Positions 19,950 through 32,700 of a stretch of DNA of 64,000 bases are shown piece after piece. The position numbers were made by a program, and so were the translations under genes. Under the pieces are notes generated by a model. It saw nothing but the letters and a program-made list of their open reading frames with translations. It was not told where the DNA came from and did not search any database. The first letter of the stretch is position 1; each line of letters starts with the position of its first letter. The stretch is from Microglena sp. YARC (Eukaryota > Chlorophyta > Chlorophyceae > Chlamydomonadales > Chlamydomonadaceae): positions 40,936,839-41,000,838 of the forward strand of contig CM039464.1 of NCBI GenBank assembly GCA_022414725.1, read 5' to 3'.

Positions 19950-22900
19950 ACCGTGCGGGTTCAACACCGTAGACCTGCAGGCAGACTGCGAGGCTGGTGG
20001 TCAAAGGTAGCCACGTACGGGATTTTGTGTGGGAGGGGTAAACCGGGAGGAGTCGCTCCGCCGTGTTCGGCGACGACGCGGAGGAGGGGGTGGGATGAGG
20101 GAGAAAGACCAGAAGAAATGTGGAAGCGAGCGGGAGAGCCGCGGGAATTGATCTCTGGGAATTACTTGGTAGGTGGCGTGGCAGTTTGTTGAGCAAGAGG
20201 TATAGGAACGTAATTAGGAGTGAGAGACAAGAACGAGCGAGGTGATATTCGGGGAGGTCCCTCGAGGTTGCGGGACGAGCCGATAGCGAGTTCGTGCCTC
20301 GGGGCTCCGGTGCCGTGGCGGCGCGGAGGGAGCGGGGATGGTACAGCACACGCCGAGAGCACTCAAGCCGGGGCAGCCAAGGTAGACAGGCGCGAGACAG
20401 AGTGGCCAACGGGAGCTTATTTCATCAACCTAAGGAGGTCTGGGGACGGAAGCGATTGGGCCAAATTCACTGCGAGATAAAAAGATATTCGTTACTGCAT
20501 AATTTATACTTGGGGTGCGGGTCTGGGTTATGGCTGTGGAGGGCAGCTACGCCAGTAGCTGCCGGTGCTGCGCGTACGTGCCGGGGCCGGTGCTGGCCAG
20601 CAGAATCACACCTGCTATCGCTAGCGGTCGCCTAGGGTGGCGGTGGTCAATTGAGTACCGATAGCTTCTAACTCAGCCCATGGCAGTTCATGCATGGTTG
20701 AGCGTAGTTTTGGTCTCTATTGACTTAGGTGTGAATTTGAGGCGCAGATACTGCGTACTTGCACTGAATACTACGACACCAGGTCACGAGGGGAGGATAA
20801 AAATCTACGGCATGAAATCTCATGCGCACTTGGGGTGCCGGTAAACGTGGAGTTTGCCAGGACCAGGAGCTAGTTATTCAGGAAATATTTGCGAATCTCA
20901 AGCAGCATCGGATTCTCAAGAGCAGTCAATCATTCCTGGTCACACTCATCTCTGATTCTGCATTATGACTCTAAATGCCTGATTAGGTGATTGTTATGTC
21001 TGCCCTTGTCCAGTGGGGTACCTCTCTATGTACTTATACTCCAGGCGAGGGTCTGTTTTGCGAATATCAGGTCGTTTTCGCCCCAGGAGCGTTCAGCTTT
21101 GAAGTGAGTGCTTGAAGTGCGGAATCGCAACATAGGTCTTTAATTGGTTGTATGCCTTCATCTCCTTCAGCTTATTTCCACAAGGGCGAGCATGGAACCA
21201 ATGGACTCATTCGAGTGACAACCTTTACGTATATAGCAGGGATGGGTTCTAAGCGTGCATAGGGAGGGCACTGGGGCCTATTTAGCTCCAGTTTCACTCG
21301 ACCCTCTAGTGGTAGTCACTCAGAATGCAAGACGGACTGGGCTTTATTCAACTGAATGGAACTGGATTCTCGCGCTTTTAACGATGGTTCTCATCCTAAC
21401 ATTACATCAGTTTTTTCCGCTGACTATCGAAATGCGCCTATTAGATACGATTTTCTAACATTAGTTGCGAGTAGCAGAAGTAATCCAAATGACCTGTTAA
21501 CTCGCCAAAAAACAATTGAACGTGAGCGGGGCTGCACACCCACCCCCGCCCCCCCAACCCCCCATCCCCCCCCCAGTCATTCTTTCCACCATTTATTATA
21601 TATACAAAGTACTCACTTCTCTCAGAATTAGATACCGCCAGTATGGGATTTTTCGGGGTTCTTCTGCACTATAGCCTCGCTTGGTACACGCTTCAATTTG
21701 AGGGAATTTTGAACTCTTATTCTTCTCTCTTGGTCTGGTCGGAGTATAAAAGAAAAAGGGGGGACCCTATGCCTAAAAACTTGATGGTGGAGAGCTCTGC
21801 ACCACTCACGCCCCCCCAGACCCCCCCCTATCTTTAAACTTCGCAAATTCTACCTTTCTTTGTTAAATCACCTTAGATATGGATTGTGGGGGTTGCAGTA
21901 CGGCGCATATAATGGCAATCCTCTGAATTCCACATAGAAGATTGTCGTGATAAGTCAGATCAGCTTTTCAACCCCATTTCACCAACCCAAAACCCACCCA
22001 CCCAGCCGCAACGCGGGTAAATATTTTGCATAAGGGTCCAATAAGCTGGCTAAGCCACATTCAAGGACTCGCTCTTGCCACGGCCTCTCATCATCCTCCA
22101 TCGGCTGGTCTCATGAAAATGTCTATTTATTCGGCAGGTCTTGAGTAACAAGTTCCGAAATAACAACTTGATGATGGCTGAACTCACCCCCCCCTCCCTC
22201 CCTACCCCCCCACTTGAATTTCGAGGTGCTCAAGTTAATGGCCTGAAGAAATGTCATAGCTAAGATCGAATGATTACCGATAGGATTATAGCGTCCATTC
22301 AATCAGAATACAAATTCAATCGGGAGATTAGTCAAATATTTGTTGAGATGACACCTTCTCTCTGACGTCCTCGGTTATCAACTGTAAATGGTTTTCGGGG
22401 GAATCTAAAAACTGATTGGCTGATGCATTCGGCCCATAGTACGTATTTCCTATCATGTTTCCGTTGAGCACCCTCACTCAGAGCTCATGGCGTTAGGCTT
22501 CACAAACCATCGGAATGCAAAATTTCTTCATACGTTTCGGACGTAGAAGATTCTGTATCGGCTTAGGGGTCATCGGTTCGACTATCCTAGTATTGGATAT
22601 ACTGCGGGTCTGGCATCGTTCCGTTGTCACATTGGCAATTAAAGGTTGTTATCGTTCTCTCTCACCCCACGATCTTGCAAAGTTTTTCCACAATTTCTGT
22701 AGTCAAGTCACAAGGATATGGCGGTCGACAATTCTCATTACATCATCAACGCAGTACTTGTCGGATCGGCAGGATGCTTGTTTTTTGTAGAATGAAGGGA
22801 CATGCGAAGATACTCGGTCTAGGAAGTTACGTGAAAAGCCTAAATATGTCGTACCACAAGTGTAGCTTGCGCAACTACTTAAGGAAGGACCGGCATGTCT

Positions 22901-24900
22901 CGTTAGACACTTTATTCCGGATACCCTCCCTGGAAGCGCGTGTCCTACGAAATCGAAATAACTGAGAGTGATTAAATTTTGAAATTAATCTTAATTGACT
23001 TTTAAATTTAATTTGACTTTATCACTGTTTCTGTTCCTTTGTAATTCAATATGACGATGTCATTCTAAATCGAATTGCGTTTCGGAATCTGAATTGAACT
23101 CGCATTAATTTCCCGATCACCCACCGATATTTATAATCTTTTATGACATTCTGATTGCGACTTTAATTGAATTAAATTCTCACTGTACTTCAGTATTGTA
23201 TAGAATAGATGACTGGATGGGTCGAACGTCGGTTTAATATGTTGTATTTATAACCCAGTCTTTAAGTTCAATATAGTTCGTCGAGGTTCCAAATTATAGT
23301 TTTCTCATGGCGGTGAGCAGCCTTAAAGTCTGGAGTATTTTACATTTTTTATTTGGTTCCGTACTACATTACTGCGCCTTAAGTATTGGCTACGATTAAG
23401 TATTGGTCAATGTCATTTACCCCCCCTAATCAGTTCGGCGCTTCTACAAAGAAAAGCATGCAAACTAACTTGGCAAATGCGGGCTCTTAATGCTTTGGTC
23501 TGTCTCTCAATCTCCAGACTTTAAATCCAGCTCTGGCAAACGGGTCTTATGATTTAGTGTTACATTTCCTGTTACATGTTCCACCAAGTAGTTCTGCGCC
23601 TCCCAGCAGCAGCCCCCCACCCCAAATGAAACGCTTGTATTCTTGAATCAAAACCATGCATCCATCCCTCAAAAATCAAAAAGAGGAGCAGTATTAAACT
23701 TGCTAGGGCAGTTAGCTCAGACAGACCGGTGCTTCTTAGCCAAATTGCTGGCTGGAGCTATCGTATCACCCAACTTCAAGGTCAAGTACATGTTACTCAT
23801 CATAGTTAATCCTGCCCAAGCTCTGCTGAAACCCATGAACACAATGTAGCAATTCAAATCAGTCCGGACATTTAACTTGCTAGGGATTTAGTAGAACACT
23901 AGACAGAGACACGAGATCCATGGTAACCGTAACTTGGCAAAGGGCCAACCACCTTGAGTGGTCTCAAGCTGCATCCCTAACCCGGTTTGGCCAAAGGGGG
24001 TCGTTTGCCAAACCGTTTTGCCAATACTTCAGGCGTGTACGGTATTTGTTTTCTGCCTAAGACGGCGAGCAAGCAGCAATGCGCTGGCTGGAGCCATGCA
24101 ACCAAGCTCAAGTTCAATTACCGTAATAAAGTTCAACTTTCGTGTTGTTACAGTGGTCACTGGGACAGCGCGTCATGTTAACAATGTTTTTCGAGTTCAA
24201 GTTTAGTGCCGATGACAGCGAGGAGCCTTAAAAGCTGGAGCCATGTACGGTATCCAAGTCTCAAGTTCTGCTGATGGTACGCCTTATTTGTCGTACCATA
24301 CTGACCTTGTATGACAAGACGCCCGGCCAGCGTCCGCAACTCTGGACTGTGCAAAGCCAGCTAGTGGCTGATACCGTCAGCCAGCTATGGCTCTTACATT
24401 GGCAGCGGCAGGCAGGCCCTGTGGCCAGCCGTCCCTGTTGGCTACTAGTGTCGGCAATGTTCAGCGTGCCATTATCTTAACACCATCGCTGTACCAACTG
24501 TTGTAACAACTGTGTTAGCTACATCTGCTGTGCCCCGTGCCCCATCACCTACGAGAAGCAAGGAACAGCATAAAGTTCACTGACGAAGACGGCGAGCAGC
24601 CAAATTTCTGGATGGAGCTATGTAACCAAGGTCAAGTTCAAGTTGCTGGTGTTGAGGGTCATCTGTTTACCCGTATCACTGAGTTACTGGTCGGTTCAGG
24701 GTGCTGCGGGTGTCGCCGGGGATTGCCACAGTGTGGCACAGCCTGTAACCATGCCTCATATATGACTGGGCACACAAGTGCAACCTGAGGCGGCACAGCC
24801 CCTCAGGAAATTGAACTTGGTTACTTGGCTCTAGCCTCGAAGGCCCCCCAGGAAAGTCGGAGGCAAGCCCAACCCGGGTTGTTCAAAAGTGCTGGGATGG
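19950..24900. repeat. Left arm of a large diverged inverted repeat
   Basis: Read on +, this segment aligns colinearly with the reverse complement of 59.25-63.0 kb. Matching anchor pairs include 20515-20606 with 62433-62530, 21000-21040 with ~62110-62150, 21160-21200 with ~61975-62015, 22740-22880 with ~60300-60440, 22900-23340 with ~59950-60290, 24030-24240 with ~59740-59930 and 24580-24860 with ~59390-59640. Between anchors the match is interrupted by indels. The inner part holds several copies of a unit with CCAGCCAGCAATTTGGCTGC-like sequence. No intact gene is seen in the arm. Confidence 0.85.
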
Positions 24901-25995
24901 TTATTGTGGGATTATACCCTTGGGCCCTGCTTGGGCCCTGTTTTTTTTGACGAAAGCCATATAAAACCCGGTAAAGTGTTCAACTACAGAGGGTGTTGCT
25001 GACAGCTAACGCGTCGACCCTATTAGGAACAAAACTATAGGCCATTGGAGTTATCGGACCACTCAAGCCAAAGATTACGGCTGTATGAGTGCCTTTTCAC
25101 TTTTTGACACACTTTGGGTCCAATCAAGTGAGGTAGCTACACTGCTTTTTAGGGGCTCTCATATTGCCAATCTGTTGGTATACATAGACAATAAAGACTT
25201 CAAGAACCAAGTAACACACTCTGCGAACAGCTAACACAAGCAAATTGAGGGTTTCCGACTGGTTTTCAGGTCTCATCTTGAGTAGGTTCAGCCATAAATC
25301 CCTTTGCCATGCAGCATTTGTTTTGCTCTGTTTTTACTGTTTTCTCCCGAGTGGGTGTAGGGTTAGAATGGTCACTACAAACCGGAGTTGTCCCGGTTCG
25401 AAATCTGCACCCCGACAAGTTCACTAGCAATCCCTGTTTGCCATGGTTCTCGCACGGGGGTTTGGCTGCAATGTGCAGTCGATTAGACGCCAAGCCTGGC
25501 GTATAGAACCTTGTGACCATTCTTTCTGTTTACTAAAAAAAAGAATTTGCCAACACTTGTTTTTCCTAAAGCGTGTACTGGGTATTGTACGCTGGTCAGT
25601 CAGGGTATCTGCAGAACGCAACGGACCCTTCCTTCTTGGTAAACATACCCTGTCCACGTTGCGTCTAACGTCGCAACAGACCTTGCGACGACATTGCATC
25701 TGCCATGCACGACGCAGTTACTTCCTGAATAACCCTGTTTCCAATACCGGTGTTCGTAATTACATTGGTCTATAGTACATGTAAACACCATGGCGAGGCG
25801 TGGAGCTGTGGTGGCCAGCCCGTTTGCTAGCACAGGGGCCAGCTCCCAAATGAAGGAAAATTTATTTACGACCTGTTTACGAATACCGATATACTTGTAC
25901 CGTTAACAGTTGTATACTTTCGTATATGTACATGTAAATCTAGTTAGTTGTTATTGTACATGCCATGGAATCAATAGCAACCTGCGACCTGCTAG
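24901..25995. other. Unique spacer between the left arm and the 3' end of NOT3
   Basis: No protein gene is recognised. Apart from a tRNA-like segment near 25.35 kb I see only short unsupported frames. The NOT3 3' UTR and polyadenylation site should lie in the last few hundred bases. Confidence 0.4.
25353..25413 (+). other. Degenerate tRNA-like segment, possible SINE head
   Basis: A box-B-like GGTTCGAAATC is preceded by a box-A-like TAGGGTTAGAATGG. The ends GGGTGTA and TGCACCC can pair over seven positions. The total of ~61 nt is too short for a working tRNA and the T stem is poor, so I treat it as a tRNA-derived relic. Confidence 0.3.
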
Positions 25996-26071
25996 CTATT
26001 GGTTGTTGGCTCTAAGCTCATCCTCCAAGGCATCGTATCGGAAAGTGAAGTTCTCCTTGCGCCGGTAGCAC
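25996..26071 (-). CDS. NOT3: NOT3 last exon: end of the NOT box and stop
   Basis: The acceptor reads CGTAG then GTGCTACC. With the TG left from the previous exon it gives [20 protein letters not shown], ending ANNQ and TAG. Plant NOT3 proteins end in a very similar GWCQRIK-type, TFEYRYLEDEL sequence. Phase fits the upstream donor exactly. Confidence 0.88.
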
Positions 26072-29000
26072 CTACGCCATTCAAGAAGAAAAAGGCGGTG
26101 GGAGTGTGTGTGAGGGTTGGCTGGAGTGGGTATGTTGTGGTGGGCGTGTGTGTGTGTGTGTGTTGGTGTTAGTGGGTATATGGGAGTCGGTATGTGGTGG
26201 TGGGAGTGGATATATGTCATCTTCCAACCCAACCATTATTGTGAGCGACTTACCATCCAGTCTGCAGGTCATACACGTGGACAATGTTTGTGAGTCAAAG
26301 TATAAACGTAAAGCTCCTTGCTCATACTCGTTCGCTTGTCAGGGTTGGGCTCTGTAAAGCGCTGGAACCATGCGTTTGTGTGGTGTTTGTGGAAACGCAC
26401 AGATTGGCGGCTTGAGCTCGTGTGCAGCAAGTACTGTGGAGGGGGGCAGTGGGCAGGGGAAGTTGGGGGTTAGGCATTGATACGTGTACTACCATGATAC
26501 ATGATACATTCCATTACTTTCTAAGGTGTTCCACTGTGTTTTGGTTGGTGTTTCAGTGTGTGCTGGTGATGTTGGGTCTGTTTCTGGTGTTGTTGGTGGT
26601 GTGTTGGAAATATGTGTTGGGTTCTGTTTAGGGTGTGTGTTTGAGTGTGTTATGGTGTTACAGACCCTGGACAAGAAGTGGCTTACCTGCTGGTACGTCT
26701 CAGGCTGGAAGTAGAAGGAATAAAAGAGGCACTCGGGGTCAACTTTTCGGAAGAAGGTGGGTTGTCTATTCACCTCATGGGTGCGTTCGGGGGTAGGGGC
26801 TGGCACGTTGGAGGGGTGGCGTGCTTGTAAGCTTCACTCAGTGTCTGAAGGCTGGGGCATGCTACGGTCTGCAGCGGTGCATGGACAATGATTGCTATTA
26901 CTGTTTGGAAGGGGGGTAGGAGGCAGGCAGATTGAAAGGGTGAACTTGGCTTGGCTGAAGCGCTTCCACTCCACGAAATCCGACGATATGGAATGAGCCC
27001 ATGGGTCCAGATGATTGCCCCATCAGCGAAAAGCCTATATGCCTAGGGTAAGTGCAAGGAGACTCATCCGGGTTGGGTGGCACTACTTCCTTTCATTACA
27101 AAATAACGAGTGGTAATAAATGCTCAGAATGAAAAATGAAGTGAAAGTTGTGAAATTAGTCACAAATATAAAAACGAAAAAATAGTATTAAGACAGATAA
27201 AGATGGTGAAAAATAAAAAGGGCAAGATTGGTAAACAACAGTTAAAAAATGAATGAACTCACGAGGCACATGCTTCAAGGATCTGCTTTGCCACCGTCAC
27301 ACTGAACGCCTGGAGGCGGGTGTCACCAGCCCAAGCTTAAGTCAGGAATGGGCGCCATGGGTATATTGATTGTTCACCACGCCCATGAATGGACATCATG
27401 CCCTTGCCGAAGCCCTTGCGGAATTCCGAGTTCAGGAATGAGCGCGAGATGGGAATTGGTCTATTGATTGCTCAACCAGCGACACAGCCTCGGTGTCTAG
27501 GATTGTCGGGCGCTTGTACAAGGAGAAAAAAAAAAAAACCATCCGTTTGGGTGGCACTCCTTTCATTACAAAAAATAAGGAACACAAATGCACGAAATGC
27601 AAAATGAGTGAGCGTTGTGAAATAAGTAAAAAATAGTGAAAAACCGAAATTCGAACAAATATAGAAAACCTGAAGAGAAAGAGGAAATAAAAAAATTGCC
27701 AAAGATTGGTAAAAAAATAAAAAAGTTATTAGGGAAACTCACGAGTGACATGCTTCAGGATCTGCTTTGCCGCCGTCACACTGAACGCCGGTGTCACCAG
27801 CTCAAGTTAAGCTCAGGAATGGGCGCCATGGTGGGAGTCTATTGATTGCTCCACCTGCGCCCATGATGTTCTCCATGCCTTTGCCGGAATCCGAGGCGTC
27901 TCCCATGCTGACTGATTTGGCCATTTGCTGCGGAGGCGTCCACATCTGTCAAACGTCTTTGTCGGGGTCGGGCCGTCACTGCCGACCGAGTTCATTGACA
28001 TGATGCCTTGCATGCCGCTGTCTAGTGAGCCTTTACCTAGCTGCAAGGGCAAGTAGAGGTCAGGAGGAATTAGTAACGCATTCACCAAGCTGCAAGGAGA
28101 AGTGGAGTAAGGGACACATATATTAGAGCCTTTCCCCAACTGCAGAGAGCAGTAGGGGTGTGATAGGAGGATATTTGCTTACGGGAGGTGCTGCTTTGTG
28201 CGCACTGTACATGACGCTGAATATGCTGCGGTCTAGCGAGCCTTTACCCAGTTGCATACATAGGTAGCGACAATTAACTGTGTGCATATAGGAGGTGCAT
28301 ATTGCTTTGTGTGTACTGAACATGATGCCTTGCATGCCGCTGTCTAGTGAGCCTCTACCCAGCTGCAGAGAGAAGTAGGAGGGAGATAGGAGGGCATTGG
28401 CAGTATGCATTTGGGAGGTGCTGGTATGTTCGTACTGGACATGATGCTTAACATGCCGCTGTCTGGTGAGCCTTTACCCAGTTGCAAGGAGAAGTGGAGT
28501 AGGAATTATTAGAGCCCGTACCCAGCTGCATAGAAAAGTAGGAGGGAGATAGGAGGGCAATGGCAGTATGCTTATGGAAGGTGCTGCTTTGTGCGTATTG
28601 GACATGATGCTTAAATGCCGCTGTCCAGCGAGCCTTCACCCAGCTGCAAGGGAAAGTGGAGTAAGGGACACATTTAATGGAGCCTTTACCCAGCTGCATA
28701 AATAGGTAGCGACACCTAACTGTGTGCATATAGGAGGTGCTGCTTAGTTAGTATTGAACATGATGCTCTGCATGCCACTGTCTAGAAACCCTTTCCCAGC
28801 TGCAAGGAGAAGTGTGGTGAGAATTATTAGAGCCTTTACCCAGCTGCAGAGATAAGTAGGAGGGAGATAGAAGGATATCGGCAGTATAGCTTGCCCAAGC
28901 ATTTCTCATAGTCATCCATCAAGACCGACTTGTGCAAGAAGGTGAATACCTTGGACCCAAACTTCCCCAAGGAAGAAGCAGCAAACCTGTCAGCAGACAA

Positions 29001-29709
29001 GTTGGTCCCTCATACTTAACACAAACAGGCTACCAAGTCAAGGGCTTTGTCTCTATTGGATGGCATATGGGAGGTGCTGGTTTGTGTGTACTGGACATGA
29101 TGCTCTGCATGACACTGTCTTGCGAGCCTTTACCCAGCTGCAAGGAGAAGCAGGAAGGAGAAAATGAGGAATTAGTAGCGCCTGGTACCAGCTGCAAGGA
29201 GAAGTTAGAGATAAGAAGGATTTTGCAAGGATACACAATTTAAGTATAATTTGCTGGGACAGGGCGTCCACATCCATCCTGTCGGGCCGGCCGTCACTGC
29301 TGACAGAGCTCATTGACATGATGCATTGAATGCCGCTGTCTTGTGAACCTTTCCCTAGCTGCAAGGGCAAGTTGTGGTGTTGGTGGTGTTGAAATGTTGA
29401 TGTTCGGTGGGTGTTTTTATAAGTGGTGTTGGTGTTGATGTTGGTGGTGTTTATAGTGGTGTTGGTGTTGATGTCGGTGGTGTTGATGTTGGTGTTGATA
29501 GTGGAGGCCCATGATGTTCTCCATGCCTTTACCCAGCTGCAAGGGGAAGCAGGAAGGAGAGGTAAGAAGGAATTAGTAGTGCCTTATCAGGAATGTATAA
29601 ATTTAATCCCAGACTTTCTATGTCTAACTCACTTGTTTCCTGTTTCAATGAATGGTAGAGAATGGTCAATGGTGAGGGGGAAGGTGGACGGTGGACGATG
29701 GAGGGGGGG

Positions 29710-29751
<42 letters not shown>

Positions 29752-32700
29752 CCAAATTGCTGCAAAGCAGGACGGGTGAGGGGGGTGAGGGGGTGGAGGG
29801 TGAGGAACCTGTGCTACTTGTGGCAGTAAGCTTCCCCAGTGCAAGCCGTTTTGACAAATGGCACAATGGCAGAGCTCGTTGAAATTATAAGGTGCGGGGT
29901 TTGAATCCCTACAGTTGCGCTTTAGTGTCCGCGGTCGCTATCAACCGCCATGATAGCACTGTCCAGGTTAAGTAGCAGCCTGTCCTCTACCGCCGCAAGA
30001 CAGGGCTCCCTTAACACCACACCCCACCAGGCGTTATCATTACTTGCTCCTTGGTTGCTGACAATAATACTATATAGGTGTATATACATACTCACGCGTG
30101 ACGCATGCTGCGCTAAACTAGCCAACAGTCGCGCTCCAGCTCCACCCCAGGCATTGACCTTATCGGCCCTGGAAGCCGGCAGCTTGCAGCCATACCATTT
30201 GTTTAATGTATTTACTAAGCAGTGGCCCTCTAACTCACTTGTGGAGCATGCTGTGTATGCACCATTCGATATGATAAATCAGTAATACATTAATTTCATC
30301 CCAGACACATATATGTATACATATGTATATAGCATATGTATATTACATACAATATATACACACACTGAGTCCCGAATGAAAAGGAAAAAAAACATATAGA
30401 TGTAATGACTCACTTGTGGACGCTTGCTGCGCACTATAGGACAGTCGCGGTCCAGCTCCTCCCCAAGCATTGACCTTGCCAGAAACATCTGCTGGCGGCT
30501 GCAAGCCACCTGGCATCACACCTGCAGCCTTGGGCCCTGCCATTGCATTTACATTGGTACCCGTAGGGAGCTTAGAGGCTGCGGCAGCAGCAGCTGCTGC
30601 CGCCGCTGCTGCTTGAGGGTGGGCAAGAGCTGGCTCCCAGTGGAGGGGGGGGAGGGGGAGGGCGCACCTAGGGGAAGAGGGGGAGGGGTGGTGGTGGCGG
30701 ATGTGGGTGGGGAGTAGTGGGTCGTCAGCCTATAGGTGGTGGGGGAGGGGAGGGCGCATCTTAGGGGGGGGGGGGGGGAGCTGGCCTACTGGAAGAGGGG
30801 GGGAGCTGGCGTACTGGGGGGAGGGTGAGGGTTGAGGGTGAGGGGCGGGGTTGTGGTGGTAGAACAGGCTTTGAGGGTCAGGTAGTGGGCCGGTGGGGGG
30901 TTGGCCTAGCTGGGGGGGCGTCTAGGGGAGGGGAGGCGCAGAGGTCTAGGGGGGACGGGTGATGGTGGTGGGTGGATAATGGGTGGTGGTGAGTGGGTGG
31001 GGGGGCTGGCTCACTTAGGGTGGAGGGGGAGGGGGAGGGGCACGTAGCTTAGTGGGAGAGAGGGGGAGGTGGTGGTGGTGGTGGTGTGGTGGGGGGGGTG
31101 ATGGGGTGGGTGGGTGGGTGGGGGGTAGTGGGGGGGAGCTGGCCTGTAGGGGGGGGGGGGGGGGGGGGGGCGCGCATCTTAGGGGGAGGGCCTGTGTGTG
31201 GGGTGTGGTGGGGAGGTGGGAGGGGGGAGGAGGGGGAGGGTGTGTGTGGTGGGTGGTGGTGGGTAGTATGGGTGGAAGCTGGCGGGAGGGGGGGAAGGGA
31301 GGGGGGGGGGTGGTGTGTGGTTGGTGGTGTGGGGTGGGGGGAGGGCGCGAGCTGGCCTGGGTTAGGGGAGTAGGGGGTAGGGGGCAAGTGGGTGGTGGGA
31401 AGTGGTGTTATTGGTGATATTGACCTGTGGCGTCCTTGGTACATTATTTTGTGGGTGGGGTGGGGTGTAGTGGGGTCGAGCTGGCCTACTTTTATTGTGT
31501 TTGGAGGGGAGGGCGCATCTTGATTGAATGTGCGGGGTGGGGGGGAGGGGTATCTATGATGGGATTTACTTACTTGCTTTTACTTCTTTTATTCTCAATT
31601 CCACTCATTTTTTGTTAGCAGAGTGGGGTGTGGTTTCTTCTGGGCACTTGAGATTATTTTTGGTAGGTGGGAAATCTTGGATGTTGTGGATTGGTGTGCT
31701 TTTTATATTGGGACCATATCTTCCGTGCATGTCATCAGAGGGGTACGGGGGGGAGGGCTCTGCCGTCTTTAGTGGAGGGTGGGTAGACATTATCCACTCA
31801 TTTTCTGGGTGGTGGTGGGGCTATGTCGGGATGCCGTGTTGTCTTTTTCGTGTGCAATCTGAAGTGGGTGGAGCTGGCCTCCCAGTGGAGGGGGGGGGAT
31901 GGAGGGCGCACCTTAGGGAAGGAGGGGGAGGGGGGTTGGGGGGTTGTGGGAGGGGGGGGGGATCTGGCCTCCTGGGTAAGGGGGGCGTGCACCTAGGGGA
32001 AGGAGGGGAGGGGGAGGGGGGAGGGGAGGGGAAACCTAGAGGGAGGGGGAAGGGATGGTGGTGGGTGGTCGTGTGTGGTAATGAGTGGTGGGTAGTGTGG
32101 GTGGTTGTAGTGGTTGTGTGTGGGTAATGGTGGGTGGGTGGTAGGTGAGCGCTGGCTCACTGGGGGAGGGGGAAGGCGGAGGGGGCACCAAGGGGAGGGG
32201 GGGAGGGGTGGTTGTGGGTGGTATAGTGTAATTAGGTGGGTGGGTAGTGGTGGTTGTGGTGAGTTATGGGTGGGTGGATAGGGTGGTTGTAGGTGGTTGT
32301 GGTGGTGTAATGGGTGGGTGGGTAGTGGGTGGGTGGGAGCTGGCCTCCGGCGAAGGAGGAGGCACACCTAGGGGGAGGGAGGGTAGTGGGTGGTTGTAGG
32401 TGGACGTGGTGGGTAATGGGAGGATGGAAAGTGGGTGGTTGTAGGTGGTTGTGGTGGGTAATGGTGGGTGGTAGTGGGTGGGTGGGAGCTGGCCCTCCGG
32501 GGCGAGGGAGGAGGGCACACCTAGGGGGAGGGAGGGTAGTGGGTGGTTGTAGGTGGACGTGGTGGGTAATGGGAGGATGGGAAGTGGGTGGCTGTAGGTG
32601 GTGTGGTGGGTAAATGGGTGGATAGAGGGAGGAGGAGGAGGGCGCACCTGGGTGTCAAATATTGGCTGGGGTGTGATGCTATGGAGGGGACATGTGGATA

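Noticed and set aside
18703..20409. A 568-residue minus frame
   Set aside because: Most of it is the 1000-N gap; the flanks belong to a tandem repeat and to the inverted-repeat arm.
29861..29920. A functional tRNA gene
   Set aside because: Box A and box B are only about 19 nt apart and acceptor and T stems do not pair properly, so a SINE head is more likely.
31049..32650. Pro/His/Thr-rich minus frames as a Pro-rich protein
   Set aside because: They are low-complexity G-rich intron sequence of NOT3; the repeated CAG/GTGCGC junctions explain the pattern better.
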